In this document: one piece after another, positions 27,300-36,952 of the stretch | Layout of the letters: every line of letters begins with the position of its first letter | How positions within the stretch are numbered: position 1 is the stretch's first letter | Origin: Zhihengliuella halotolerans | GTDB lineage: Bacteria > Actinomycetota > Actinomycetes > Actinomycetales > Micrococcaceae | Reading direction: 5' to 3' | Assembly (NCBI RefSeq): GCF_004217565.1 | Contig: NZ_SHLA01000001.1 | Coordinates: 2,790,001 to 2,854,000, forward strand | DNA: 64,000 nt | The notes under the pieces: model-generated | Seen by the model: only the letters and a program-made list of their open reading frames with translations | The model's database searches: none | Told to the model about the DNA's origin: nothing | Position numbers and translations under genes: made by a program

Positions 27300-27616
27300 C
27301 GTACCTGCTCATCCTGGTGGGGCTGATCGGCTGCATGGTGCTGCTGGACTTCCGGTTCCGGCTCCTGCTCTGGAGCCGACCGGTGGCCGGGGCGCTGACC
27401 CTGGTCATCGGCACCGCGTTCTTCCTCATCTGGGACATCCAGGCGATCCAGCACGGGATCTTCCTCCACCGCGCGTCGCCGCTCATGACGGGGATCATGC
27501 TGGGCGACCAGCTGCCGCTCGAGGAGCTCTTCTTTCTGTTCTTCCTGTGCTATCAGAGCATGATTCTGTTCACCGGGGCTGAACGGCTCATCGCCCGCAG
27601 GAGGGCGGAGTCGTGA
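27296..27616 (+). CDS. crtYe: C50 carotenoid cyclase subunit (CrtYe)
   Basis: 106 residues, three transmembrane helices. One half of the heterodimeric lycopene-cyclase-domain enzyme that cyclises flavuxanthin to a cyclic C50 carotenoid. The conserved PLEELFFLFFL, with the paired glutamates needed for cyclisation, lies near residue 66. GTG start overlaps the crtI stop (GTGA). Confidence 0.88.
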   Translation: MTYLLILVGLIGCMVLLDFRFRLLLWSRPVAGALTLVIGTAFFLIWDIQAIQHGIFLHRASPLMTGIMLGDQLPLEELFFLFFLCYQSMILFTGAERLIARRRAES

Positions 27617-27930
27617 ACTACACCGAACTCAATGCCGTGTTCCTCACGCTGGCCGGTCTGCTCGGCATCCTCGCGGTCTTCCGCTGCCGTGCCGGGCGCC
27701 GCAGGGCGGTGCTGGCGTCCGCGGCGGCCGCCGTCGTCGTACTGGTGATCCTGACGGCCGTCTTCGACAATCTCATGCTGGCGGCGGGGCTCTTCGGCTA
27801 CACGCCCGAGACCCTGAGCGGGCACCATATCGGGCTTGCGCCGCTGGAGGACTTCGCCTACCCGGTGGCCGCGGCGATCCTGCTGCCCGCGCTCTGGGTC
27901 CTCTTCGCCGGGAAGCGGGAGCAGAAGTGA
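27613..27930 (+). CDS. crtYf: C50 carotenoid cyclase subunit (CrtYf)
   Basis: 105 residues, three helices. Second subunit of the heterodimeric cyclase. Family features include FDNLMLAAGLFGY and the APLEDFAYP motif, equivalent to the PxE(E/D)FxYP motif of heterodimeric cyclases. GTG start overlaps the crtYe stop, and its own stop overlaps crtEb. The Ye-Yf order before crtEb matches the decaprenoxanthin set (epsilon rings) more than the sarcinaxanthin set; ring type remains inference. Confidence 0.88.
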   Translation: MNYTELNAVFLTLAGLLGILAVFRCRAGRRRAVLASAAAAVVVLVILTAVFDNLMLAAGLFGYTPETLSGHHIGLAPLEDFAYPVAAAILLPALWVLFAGKREQK

Positions 27931-28787
27931 AGGAGCTCATCGCGACTTCGCGCCCGCTGTCCTGGGTCAACACGGCCTACCCGTTCGCCGCCGCGTACCT
28001 GTTGGCCGGGGGCGGGATCGACTGGCTGCTGATTCTGGGCACCGTGTTCTTCCTGGTCCCGTACAACCTGGCGATGTACGGCATCAACGACGTCTTCGAT
28101 TACGAATCCGACCTGCTCAACCCGCGCAAGGGCGGGGTCGAGGGCGCCGTGGTCCCGCGTACGCGGCACCGGCGGATCCTGTGGGCCTCCGGAGTCACCA
28201 CCGTCCCGCTCGCGGCTGTGCTGTTCGCGTCCGGCGGGCTCGCGGCCGCCGTCGCCTTGATCGTCTCGCTGAGCGCCGTCGTCGCGTACAGCGCACCCCG
28301 GCTGCGCTTCAAAGAGCGACCCGTCCTCGACTCGATGACGTCTGCGACGCACTTCGTCTCCCCCGCGGTCTACGGATGGCTGCTCGCCGACGGACGCCTG
28401 GAGCCGGGCTCGCTCGCTGCGTTCGCCGCATTCTTCTGCTGGGGGATGGCCAGCCACGCCTTCGGCGCCGTGCAGGACATCCTCCCCGACCGCTCCGCCG
28501 GCCTCGGTTCCGTGGCGACGGTCATCGGAGCGCGACCGACGGTCCTGGTGGCAACCGGTCTCTACCTCGCCGCCGGCTTGCTGTGCCTGACCGTTCCCGC
28601 CCCGGGACCGCTGGCGGGACTGCTGTGCCTGCCCTACGCGGCCAACACCCTGCGTTTCGTCCCCGTCACCGACCAGACGTCGCAGGAGACGCGATCCGGC
28701 TGGCGGGCCTTCCTCTGGCTGAACTACGCCACCGGTTTCCTCTTCACGCTCCTGCTGCTGTGGACCCACGTTCGCAGCGGATTCTGA
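27927..28787 (+). CDS. crtEb: Lycopene elongase (UbiA-family prenyltransferase)
   Basis: 286 residues, about eight helices. It adds two C5 units to lycopene giving the acyclic C50 carotenoid flavuxanthin. The first aspartate motif is INDVFDYESDLLNPRKGG and the second is VQDILPDRSAGLGS, both UbiA signatures. GTG 27927 overlaps the crtYf stop. It completes the biosynthetic part of the operon; no glycosyltransferase (crtX) follows. Confidence 0.9.
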   Translation: MKELIATSRPLSWVNTAYPFAAAYLLAGGGIDWLLILGTVFFLVPYNLAMYGINDVFDYESDLLNPRKGGVEGAVVPRTRHRRILWASGVTTVPLAAVLFASGGLAAAVALIVSLSAVVAYSAPRLRFKERPVLDSMTSATHFVSPAVYGWLLADGRLEPGSLAAFAAFFCWGMASHAFGAVQDILPDRSAGLGSVATVIGARPTVLVATGLYLAAGLLCLTVPAPGPLAGLLCLPYAANTLRFVPVTDQTSQETRSGWRAFLWLNYATGFLFTLLLLWTHVRSGF

Positions 28788-28834
28788 GCGGGACTACCAT
28801 CGGTGGACAGCAGAACCGACAGGAGCACCACACC

Positions 28835-29392
28835 ATGCCCACCGATCCGTCCGACGCGATGTTCAGCCTCGACGGCAGCGACCCTCAGCACCTGCTGGTC
28901 GATCGCGGCGATCTGGCTCCCGAGGATCTGCAGCAGATCGACCGGCTAATGAAGGCCATGGGCGGGCTCCGCGCGGTCGAACGCAGGATCTCCGCCGCCT
29001 CGCAAAAGTACATGCAGCTCAAGGAGACGGACATGCGCGCCCTGCATTTCCTGGTCACCTGCGCCAACACCGGCACGGTCTGCACCCCCGGCATGCTGGC
29101 CCGCTTCCTGGAGATCAGCACGGCATCGACGACGAAGCTGCTCGACCGCTTGGAGGCCGGCGGCCACCTCACGCGCTCGAGCCACCCCACGGACCGGCGA
29201 GCCGTGCGCCTGCAGGTGCGCGACGAGACCCGGCGGGCCGCCCGCGCTTCGGTCGGTCGGCACCACGCGGCGCGCTTCGGTCCCGCGGCGCGGTTGTCCG
29301 CCGACGAACGGGAGACGGTCATCCGTTTCCTCGACGAGACGGCCCGGGCCATGTCCGACAGTCTGGACTCGGCCGACCCAGAACCCGTTTAG
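28835..29392 (+). CDS. MarR-family regulator of the carotenoid cluster (candidate)
   Basis: 185 residues with a winged helix-turn-helix: ETDMRALHFLV, then GMLARFLEISTASTTKLLDRLE as the recognition region and the wing HPTDRRAVRLQV. It starts 47 bp after crtEb with ribosome site AGGAG, so it is likely co-transcribed with the genes it may control. In Corynebacterium the equivalent CrtR represses crtE and senses GGPP; there it is divergent, here it is at the operon end. The target site is proposed in the crtE/TspO-like gap. Confidence 0.85.
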   Translation: MPTDPSDAMFSLDGSDPQHLLVDRGDLAPEDLQQIDRLMKAMGGLRAVERRISAASQKYMQLKETDMRALHFLVTCANTGTVCTPGMLARFLEISTASTTKLLDRLEAGGHLTRSSHPTDRRAVRLQVRDETRRAARASVGRHHAARFGPAARLSADERETVIRFLDETARAMSDSLDSADPEPV

Positions 29393-29402
29393 CAGCCCTG
29401 GC

Positions 29403-30308
29403 CTAGACCTCGGTCTCCCACGGGGGATTCGCGCCGGCGCGGGAAACCGTGATCGCGGCGATGTGCGCGGCCCGCTCGAGGATGCCGCGCAGCGTCGCTG
29501 GGCCGAGACCGGCCAGGCGATCACGGGCTGTCTCGCGGCCCGTCATGCGCGCGATCCCGTCCAGCAGGCCGGACATGTAGGAGTCGCCGGCGCCGACGGT
29601 GTCGACGACGTCGGTCGCCGGGGCGGGCACGTCGATCTCGGTCCCGTCGTGGTGCAGCGCGATCACGCCCTCGCCGCCGCGGGTCACCACGACGAACTGA
29701 CAGGTCTTGGCCCACTCGGCCGCAACGGTGGCGATATCCTCGCCGGGCCGCAGCCAGGCCAGATCCTCGTCGCTGACCTTCGCGATGTCCGCGAGCTCAA
29801 CGAGCCGCTCGACCCGCGGGCGCACCGTGGCCACGTCGCCCATGAGCGAGGGTCGCAGATTCGGGTCGTAGGAGACGACGGCGCCGCTCGCCTTGGCGGT
29901 CGCAAGCGCAGCAACGGTCGCCTCGAAGGCGTCGTCGTCCACGGCGGCGATGGATCCAGTGTGGACGTAGGCGTAGCCGTCGACCGGCCCGAGGTCGGGC
30001 AGGCGGTAGTTGACATCGAACTCGTAGGCGGCCGCGCCGTCGTCGTCGAGGCGGGCCACTGCGGTGCTCGTGGCGTCCGCGCCGCGCGAGGCGTCGGTGA
30101 CGACCACGTGCGAATCCGCGAGGTGCTCGGAAATGAGCTGGCCGCGGTCGTCGTCGGAGATCCAGGTCGCCAGGGTCACGTCCTGCCCCAGCCGTCCGAG
30201 GCCCAGCGCGACGTTCGCGGGGCTGCCGCCGGGGTGTTCGTTGACGACACCGTCGGGCGTGTGGACGACGTCGATCAGTGCTTCGCCGACGACGAGAAAC
30301 TTAGGCAT
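29403..30308 (-). CDS. PfkB-family carbohydrate kinase (fructokinase-like)
   Basis: 301 residues. PfkB sugar kinases phosphorylate a sugar with ATP. Family marks are the N-terminal GEALIDVVHTPDG and HPGGSPANVALGLGRLG, and the C-terminal anion-hole/catalytic GAGDSYMSGLLDGIA with the base Asp. This variant most resembles fructokinases, but no transporter or sugar gene is adjacent, so the substrate is uncertain. Convergent with the MarR gene. Confidence 0.87.
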   Translation of the reverse strand: MPKFLVVGEALIDVVHTPDGVVNEHPGGSPANVALGLGRLGQDVTLATWISDDDRGQLISEHLADSHVVVTDASRGADATSTAVARLDDDGAAAYEFDVNYRLPDLGPVDGYAYVHTGSIAAVDDDAFEATVAALATAKASGAVVSYDPNLRPSLMGDVATVRPRVERLVELADIAKVSDEDLAWLRPGEDIATVAAEWAKTCQFVVVTRGGEGVIALHHDGTEIDVPAPATDVVDTVGAGDSYMSGLLDGIARMTGRETARDRLAGLGPATLRGILERAAHIAAITVSRAGANPPWETEV

Positions 30309-30517
30309 GTCGGGCCTCCTCTGGGGGTTGCGGGTCCTCCGGGCGACCTCGCTGTCGAGTGGAGAGTTCCGCCCAAGGGTACCCAGCTCACGTGCACCGC
30401 GTCACAAAGTGGTGTCACATTCGGGCAACGCCCCGCCTCGGTTCGGGCGCGAGAGAGGCCGCAGCACCCCTTGCCCCGGTGCGGGCCGGGCGCTAGCGTC
30501 AGCGGTGGAGGTAGCCC

Positions 30518-31795
30518 ATGACCACCCGGATCTCCACGACCTGCCTGATCATCGGCGGCGGCCCCGCGGGCATGATCGCCGGCCTGCTGCTCGCGCGCTC
30601 CGGCGTGACGGTGACGGTGATCGAGAAGCACGGCGACTTCCTGCGCGACTTCCGCGGCGACACCGTCCACCCCACCACGCTCGAGTTGCTCGACGACCTC
30701 GGGCTCTTCGAGGCGTTCGACGCTCTGCCGCACAGCCGCATCCAGGAGGTCAACGTCCCCCGTGCCGGCGGTGGCACGGTCCGCCTCGGCGATTTGCGCC
30801 GGCTGCCCCTGAAGCACCCGTACATCGCGATGATCCCGCAATGGGATTTCCTGAACCTGATCGCCGCGGCCGGCGAGCGCGAACCGGGCTTCACGCTGCG
30901 CCTGCGCACCGAGGCCACGTCCCTGCTGTTCGAGGACGGGCAGGTGGTGGGCGCAAGGATCGCGGACGACGCCGGCGCCGGCGAGATCCGTGCCCATCTC
31001 ACCCTCGCGGCCGACGGCCGGTGGTCCACCGCCGCCCGGGAGGCCTCCCTGCCGGTGCGCGATTTTCCGGTGGACGCGGACGTCTGGTGGTTCCGGCTCC
31101 CCACCGCGGAGGGCGAGGACCGGCTCATCTCCGGGTCGCTGCTGCCGCGCAGCATCGCCGGCCAGCTCTACGTGGGCATACCTCGGCCCGGCTATCTGCA
31201 GGTCGCCCGCATCATCCCGAAGGGGGCGGACCCGCACCTGCGCGCGGCGGGCATCGGCGCACTGCGACGGGATGTCGCCGCGGCCTACCCGGAGCTGCCG
31301 AAGGCGGTGGCCGCTCTGGAGTTCGACGACGTCAAGCTGCTGGACGTGCGCGTCACCCGGCTGGCGCGCTGGCATGCGAAGGGGCTGCTGTGCATCGGCG
31401 ACGCCGCCCATGCGATGTCCCCGATCGCCGGCGTCGGAATCAACCTCGCGATCCAGGACGGCGTCGCCGCGGCCCGGTTGCTCGCCGCGCCGCTGCTCGC
31501 GGGAACGATCGGCGACCGCGATGTCGCGGCCGTGCAGCGTCGTCGCACCCCGCCGACGGTCGCGACCCAGACGATGCAGCGGTTCCTGCACCGTGGGCTC
31601 TCGCGCGTCATGCGCGAGGGAGCGGAGCTCGCGGCGCCGCCGGCGCTGGCGTGGTTGGTCGAGCACTTCCCCGCACTGACGGTGCTCCCCGCGTACGCGG
31701 CGGGCGTGGGGCTGCGGCCCGAGCACGCCCCATCGGCGGCCCGGCGGCCGCCCTACCGCCCCGAACGGGGCGCGCGGCGCGCCCGCCTGAACTGA
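30518..31795 (+). CDS. FAD-dependent monooxygenase-type oxidoreductase
   Basis: 425 residues. It belongs to the p-hydroxybenzoate-hydroxylase/aromatic hydroxylase group: FAD motif LIIGGGPAGMIAGLLLARSG, the DG motif LAADGRWSTAARE, and the GD motif CIGDAAHAMSPIAGVGINLA. Such enzymes hydroxylate small aromatic or polyketide-like molecules, including antibiotics. The MFS exporter starts 12 bp later, so the pair may deal with one compound by modification and efflux. That is inference. Confidence 0.87.
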   Translation: MTTRISTTCLIIGGGPAGMIAGLLLARSGVTVTVIEKHGDFLRDFRGDTVHPTTLELLDDLGLFEAFDALPHSRIQEVNVPRAGGGTVRLGDLRRLPLKHPYIAMIPQWDFLNLIAAAGEREPGFTLRLRTEATSLLFEDGQVVGARIADDAGAGEIRAHLTLAADGRWSTAAREASLPVRDFPVDADVWWFRLPTAEGEDRLISGSLLPRSIAGQLYVGIPRPGYLQVARIIPKGADPHLRAAGIGALRRDVAAAYPELPKAVAALEFDDVKLLDVRVTRLARWHAKGLLCIGDAAHAMSPIAGVGINLAIQDGVAAARLLAAPLLAGTIGDRDVAAVQRRRTPPTVATQTMQRFLHRGLSRVMREGAELAAPPALAWLVEHFPALTVLPAYAAGVGLRPEHAPSAARRPPYRPERGARRARLN

Positions 31796-31807
31796 CACAA
31801 TCGGGGC

Positions 31808-33001
31808 ATGAGCAACGACGTGTCACCGCCGCCCGTCTGGCGCATGCCCGGCATGGGCGCCCTGCTGCTGATGACCGCGTTCGGCTTCTCCGGGTTCTCC
31901 GTCCTGATGCCGACCGCCCCGCTCTGGGCCCTCGAGGGCGGCGCGGGCTCCGGGGGTTCGGGCCTCGTCAACGGCGTCCTGATGCTGTTCACGGTGGCGG
32001 CGCAGCCGTTCGTCCCATGGGCCCTGCGCCGCTTCGGCTGGGCGCCCGTGCTCTCGGCGGGCATGATCCTGCTCGGCCTGCCGCCGCTGCTCTTCGCGCT
32101 CTCCGCCGACCTGCTGCCGGTGCTCGCGCTGTCCGCCGTACGCGGGCTCGGCTTCGGCATCCTGACGGTCTCCGGCAGCACGGCCGTCGCCGAGCTCATC
32201 GAGCCGGGTCGCCGCGGCAAAGCGATCGGCGCGTACGGCCTGGCGATCGCCGTGCCGCAGCTGGCGCTGCTGCCGCTCGCGCCGTGGATCGCCCACAACT
32301 TCAGCTTCATGCCCGTCTTCATCCTCGGGGCGCTGCCGCTGCTGAGCGTGCCGCCGGCGATCCGCTTGGCCCGCCACCTTCATTCGCTGCCCGAACCTCC
32401 CGCCCACCTCGCGGACGTCCCGCTGACCCGTCGACGCCTGCTGCCGCTGACCCGCCCCATGGCGATCCTGCTCGCCGTCACGCTCGCCGGGGGCGCGTTC
32501 GTGACGTTCGCCCCACAGATGAGTTCGTCCCCGGGCGCGACGACGGCGGGCCTGCTCCTGCTCACCGGCGCGGCCGCGATCTCCCGCTGGCGTTTCGGCC
32601 ACCTGGCTGACCGGTACGGCGCGCACGCCTTCATCGCCCCGCTCGTGGTGATGACGATCGTGGGACTCGGCCTCGGCGCGTGGGCCGTGGCCGCCGAGGA
32701 GAGCACCGTCGTCGTGCTCTTGCTCGTCTCGATGACGCTCGTGGGGATCAGCTACGGCGGACTGCAGAACCTGACGCTCGTCGAGGCGTTCACGGCCGTG
32801 CGCCGGCGCGACTACGGGATCGCGAGCGCCGCCTGGAACATCGGGTTCGACACCGGCACGGGCCTCGGCTCGGTGCTGGTCGGCGCGCTCGCGGCGGGCT
32901 GGTCGTTCTCGGGCGCGTTGGTCGCGTGCGCGGTCTTCTCCCTGCTCACGCTGCCACTGGCCGCGAGACGTCAGGTCCGCCCCTCTGGCCCCGCGGACTG
33001 A
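31808..33001 (+). CDS. MFS transporter
   Basis: 397 residues, about 12 transmembrane helices in two halves joined by a polar loop (LHSLPEPPAHLADVPLTRRR). Motif A appears weakly as FGHLADRYGAHAF in the second half. It follows the FAD monooxygenase gene closely and resembles drug/metabolite exporters. The substrate is unknown. Confidence 0.85.
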   Translation: MSNDVSPPPVWRMPGMGALLLMTAFGFSGFSVLMPTAPLWALEGGAGSGGSGLVNGVLMLFTVAAQPFVPWALRRFGWAPVLSAGMILLGLPPLLFALSADLLPVLALSAVRGLGFGILTVSGSTAVAELIEPGRRGKAIGAYGLAIAVPQLALLPLAPWIAHNFSFMPVFILGALPLLSVPPAIRLARHLHSLPEPPAHLADVPLTRRRLLPLTRPMAILLAVTLAGGAFVTFAPQMSSSPGATTAGLLLLTGAAAISRWRFGHLADRYGAHAFIAPLVVMTIVGLGLGAWAVAAEESTVVVLLLVSMTLVGISYGGLQNLTLVEAFTAVRRRDYGIASAAWNIGFDTGTGLGSVLVGALAAGWSFSGALVACAVFSLLTLPLAARRQVRPSGPAD

Positions 33002-33054
33002 TCCGCGCGAAGATGAGAAGACCAGCACCCGGACCGCCCCGAAAGGACCACACC

Positions 33055-33816
33055 ATGGCCAGCACCGGAAACCCCGTCTGGATCGACATCTACTTCCCCG
33101 ATCCCGAGCCCTGCGAAACCTTCTACGGGACGCTCTTCGGCTGGACCTTCGAGGACCAGGGCCCCGAGCTGGGCAACTACCGCATGATCCGCTCGGCGGA
33201 CGGCCGGATCATCGGCGGTGCTTCCCCCGGGATACCCGACAACGAAGACGCGCCCACCGACTGGACCGTGCACCTGAGCACCGACGATCTGGCCAAGGCC
33301 GTGAACCGGACCACCGCGTCCGGCGGCCGGATCCTGTTCGACCCGATGCAGATCGGCGAGCTCGGCAGGGTCGCCATCGTGGCCACGCCCTCCGGGGCGT
33401 CGCTGGGCATCTGGCAGGCGGAATCGTTCGACGGCTTCGAGCAGCCGCTCACGGACGGCACGCCCGTCTGGTTCGAGGAAATGTCCACGTCCTTCGAGGC
33501 CGACCGCGACTTCTACGCCTCCGTCTTCGGCTGGGAGAACCAGATGATGGAAGGCGGGCTCGCCTACGCGACGAATTGGCCGCAGGACGCCGCGACCGCC
33601 GGTTTGTGCGACGCCTCCGAGATCCTCCCCTCGGGCACCGAGCCGTACTGGCGGATCTACTTCCAGGTGGCCGACGTCGACGCCGCCATGGAACAGGTCA
33701 CGACGTTGGGCGGAACGGTGCTCGACGGCGCGGACGACTCCCCGTTCGGCCGGCTGGCCACGGTCGCGGACCCCCACGGCAACGCCTTCCAGATCATCAT
33801 GCCGCCGGCTCGTTAG
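33055..33816 (+). CDS. VOC-family protein with two glyoxalase-like domains
   Basis: 253 residues. Two consecutive vicinal-oxygen-chelate domains: the first from VWIDIYFPDPEPCETFYGTLFGW, the second from VWFEEMSTSFEADRDFYASVFGW, each ending in a DPxG-type strand (ATPSGASLGIW; ADPHGNAFQII). Proteins of this layout are often annotated as glyoxalase/bleomycin-resistance-like, without known activity. ATG 33055 has AAAGGA upstream; the earlier open frame overlaps the MFS gene. Confidence 0.85.
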   Translation: MASTGNPVWIDIYFPDPEPCETFYGTLFGWTFEDQGPELGNYRMIRSADGRIIGGASPGIPDNEDAPTDWTVHLSTDDLAKAVNRTTASGGRILFDPMQIGELGRVAIVATPSGASLGIWQAESFDGFEQPLTDGTPVWFEEMSTSFEADRDFYASVFGWENQMMEGGLAYATNWPQDAATAGLCDASEILPSGTEPYWRIYFQVADVDAAMEQVTTLGGTVLDGADDSPFGRLATVADPHGNAFQIIMPPAR

Positions 33817-33825
33817 CCGGCCGGC

Positions 33826-34227
33826 TCAGCCCATGAGCTCGCTGCGGATAAGGAATCGCTTGCCCTCCGGGGCCTCCACCGAGAATCCGGACCCGCGGCC
33901 GTCGACCACGTCCACCGTCAGATGCGTGTGCTTCCAGTAGGCGAACTGCTCGACGGACATCCAGAAGTCGATCCCGCCGAGCGGCTCCCCCTGCACGTCA
34001 TTCATGTCGAACGTGCCCAGCAGGACGTCGGCGTCGCCGGTCTTGAAGTCCCCGGCCGGGTAGCACATGGGGGACGACCCGTCGCAGCAGCCGCCGGACT
34101 GGTGGAACATGAGAGGCCCGTGGCGGCCCCACAGCTGCCGCAACAGGTCCATCGCCTCGGCGGTCAGCGCCACCCGGGAGAACTCCTCGCCGTCGACGCG
34201 CGGCCTGGCTTCAAGTGCTCGTTCCAT
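33826..34227 (-). CDS. DUF779 protein linked to alcohol/aldehyde oxidation
   Basis: 133 residues. DUF779 proteins are found next to acetaldehyde/aldehyde dehydrogenases; their function is not established. The conserved cysteine-rich SGGCCDGSSPMCYPAG (about 44-59) and HLTVDVVDGRGSGFSVE are clear. It is the last gene of the aldehyde dehydrogenase, alcohol dehydrogenase, DUF779 operon, beginning nine bases after the alcohol dehydrogenase stop. Confidence 0.87.
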   Translation of the reverse strand: MERALEARPRVDGEEFSRVALTAEAMDLLRQLWGRHGPLMFHQSGGCCDGSSPMCYPAGDFKTGDADVLLGTFDMNDVQGEPLGGIDFWMSVEQFAYWKHTHLTVDVVDGRGSGFSVEAPEGKRFLIRSELMG

Positions 34228-34236
34228 TGCTGCCGC

Positions 34237-35265
34237 CTAGCCGGCGTCGTATTCGATGACCATGCGGCCGTCGATTTTTGCGTGTCGCATCTCGTCGAAG
34301 ATCGCGTTGACATCCTCCAACGGGCGCTGGCTGTAGGTGGGGTGAATGAGGCCACGGGCGTAGAAGTCCAGGGCCTCCTCCATGTCCTGCCTGGTCCCGA
34401 CGATGGAACCGCGGATGGTCAGTCCTTTGAGCACGATGTCGAAGATCGGCGCCGGAAAGTTCCCCGGCGGCAACCCGTTGAAGACGATCGTCCCGCCTCG
34501 CCGTGCCATGCCGATGGCCTGGCCGAACGCGTCCGGGTGGACGGCGGTCACCAGCACGCCGTGCGCGCCACCCGTCGCCTCTTCGATGGCAGCCACCGGA
34601 TCCTGTGCGAAAGCGTTGACCGTGACCTCGGCACCGTGCTGGCGGGCGAGCGCGAGCTTGTCATCGGTGACGTCCACGGCAGCGACCCTCAACCCCATGG
34701 CCACGGCGTATTGGACCGCGAGATGGCCCAGTCCGCCGATACCCGAAATCACCACCCACTGACCCGGCTTGGCCTCGGTGACCTTCAACCCCTTGTAGAC
34801 GGTGACACCAGCGCAGAGCACCGGCGCGATTTCACAGAGGTCCGCCCCCGCGGGGATGCGAACCGCGAAAGCCGCCTCAACCACCATGTACTCGCCGAAG
34901 GATCCGTCGACGGAATATCCGCCGTTCTGCTGCTCCTCGCACAACGTCTCCCAGCCGGTGCGGCAGAATTCGCAGGCGCCGCACGCGTTGGCCAGCCAGG
35001 CGTTTCCGACGATGTCACCCACGGCCGGATCCTCCACGCCGGGGCCGAGGGCGACGACGGTGCCGACTCCTTCGTGCCCCGGGATGAACGGCGGTGCTGG
35101 CTTGACGGGCCAGTCGCCTTGAGCGGCATGCAGGTCCGTGTGGCAGACGCCCGAGGCGATCAGCTTGACCAGCACCTGGCCGGGCCCGGGCTGCGGAACT
35201 TCTTGCTGCTTGATGTCGAGCGGCTGGCCGAAAGCCGTGACGACGGCTGCTTTCATGGTGCTCAT
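34237..35265 (-). CDS. adhP: Zinc-dependent alcohol dehydrogenase (AdhP type)
   Basis: 342-residue medium-chain alcohol dehydrogenase, oxidising primary alcohols such as ethanol with NAD+. Catalytic zinc ligands: Cys in SGVCHTDLHA, His in PGHEGVGTV, and a later cysteine (APVLCAGVTVYKG). The structural zinc lobe has cysteines in NACGACEFCRTGWETLC. The Rossmann motif is SGIGGLGHLAVQYA. ATG 35265 has AGGAGA upstream. It sits between the aldehyde dehydrogenase and DUF779 genes, so alcohol is oxidised to aldehyde and then to acid. Confidence 0.92.
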   Translation of the reverse strand: MSTMKAAVVTAFGQPLDIKQQEVPQPGPGQVLVKLIASGVCHTDLHAAQGDWPVKPAPPFIPGHEGVGTVVALGPGVEDPAVGDIVGNAWLANACGACEFCRTGWETLCEEQQNGGYSVDGSFGEYMVVEAAFAVRIPAGADLCEIAPVLCAGVTVYKGLKVTEAKPGQWVVISGIGGLGHLAVQYAVAMGLRVAAVDVTDDKLALARQHGAEVTVNAFAQDPVAAIEEATGGAHGVLVTAVHPDAFGQAIGMARRGGTIVFNGLPPGNFPAPIFDIVLKGLTIRGSIVGTRQDMEEALDFYARGLIHPTYSQRPLEDVNAIFDEMRHAKIDGRMVIEYDAG

Positions 35266-35309
35266 AGTGTTCTCCTGACGAGGGTGGCCGGGCGGTGAGG
35301 TGACACGGT

Positions 35310-36833
<1,524 letters not shown>

Positions 36834-36858
36834 GGCTGACTCCTTCGTCGGCGTGCCC

Positions 36859-36878
36859 GCCGGTCTGCGTCGACCGGC
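36859..36878. repeat. Inverted repeat in the leader of the aldehyde dehydrogenase operon
   Basis: Perfect 7-base arms GCCGGTC (36859-36865) and GACCGGC (36872-36878) separated by six bases, 26 bp before the ATG of the aldehyde dehydrogenase. It may be an operator or a leader hairpin; nothing else in the sequence decides this. Confidence 0.4.
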
Positions 36879-36914
36879 CTCGCGTGCTTGTCCTGCCGAA
36901 GCTACGCCCGGAAA

Positions 36915-36932
36915 CGTTGCACCGGCGTTGCA
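36915..36932. promoter_or_regulatory. Direct repeat CGTTGCA x2 (11-bp period), candidate activator site
   Basis: CGTTGCA occurs at 36915-36921 and again at 36926-36932, one helical turn apart, 82 bp upstream of the aldehyde dehydrogenase start and just after the stop of the GAF regulator gene. Same-face repeats suit a dimeric activator; the GAF protein is the natural candidate. Confidence 0.4.
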
Positions 36933-36952
36933 TCGTGCCGGGGCCCGGCGCG

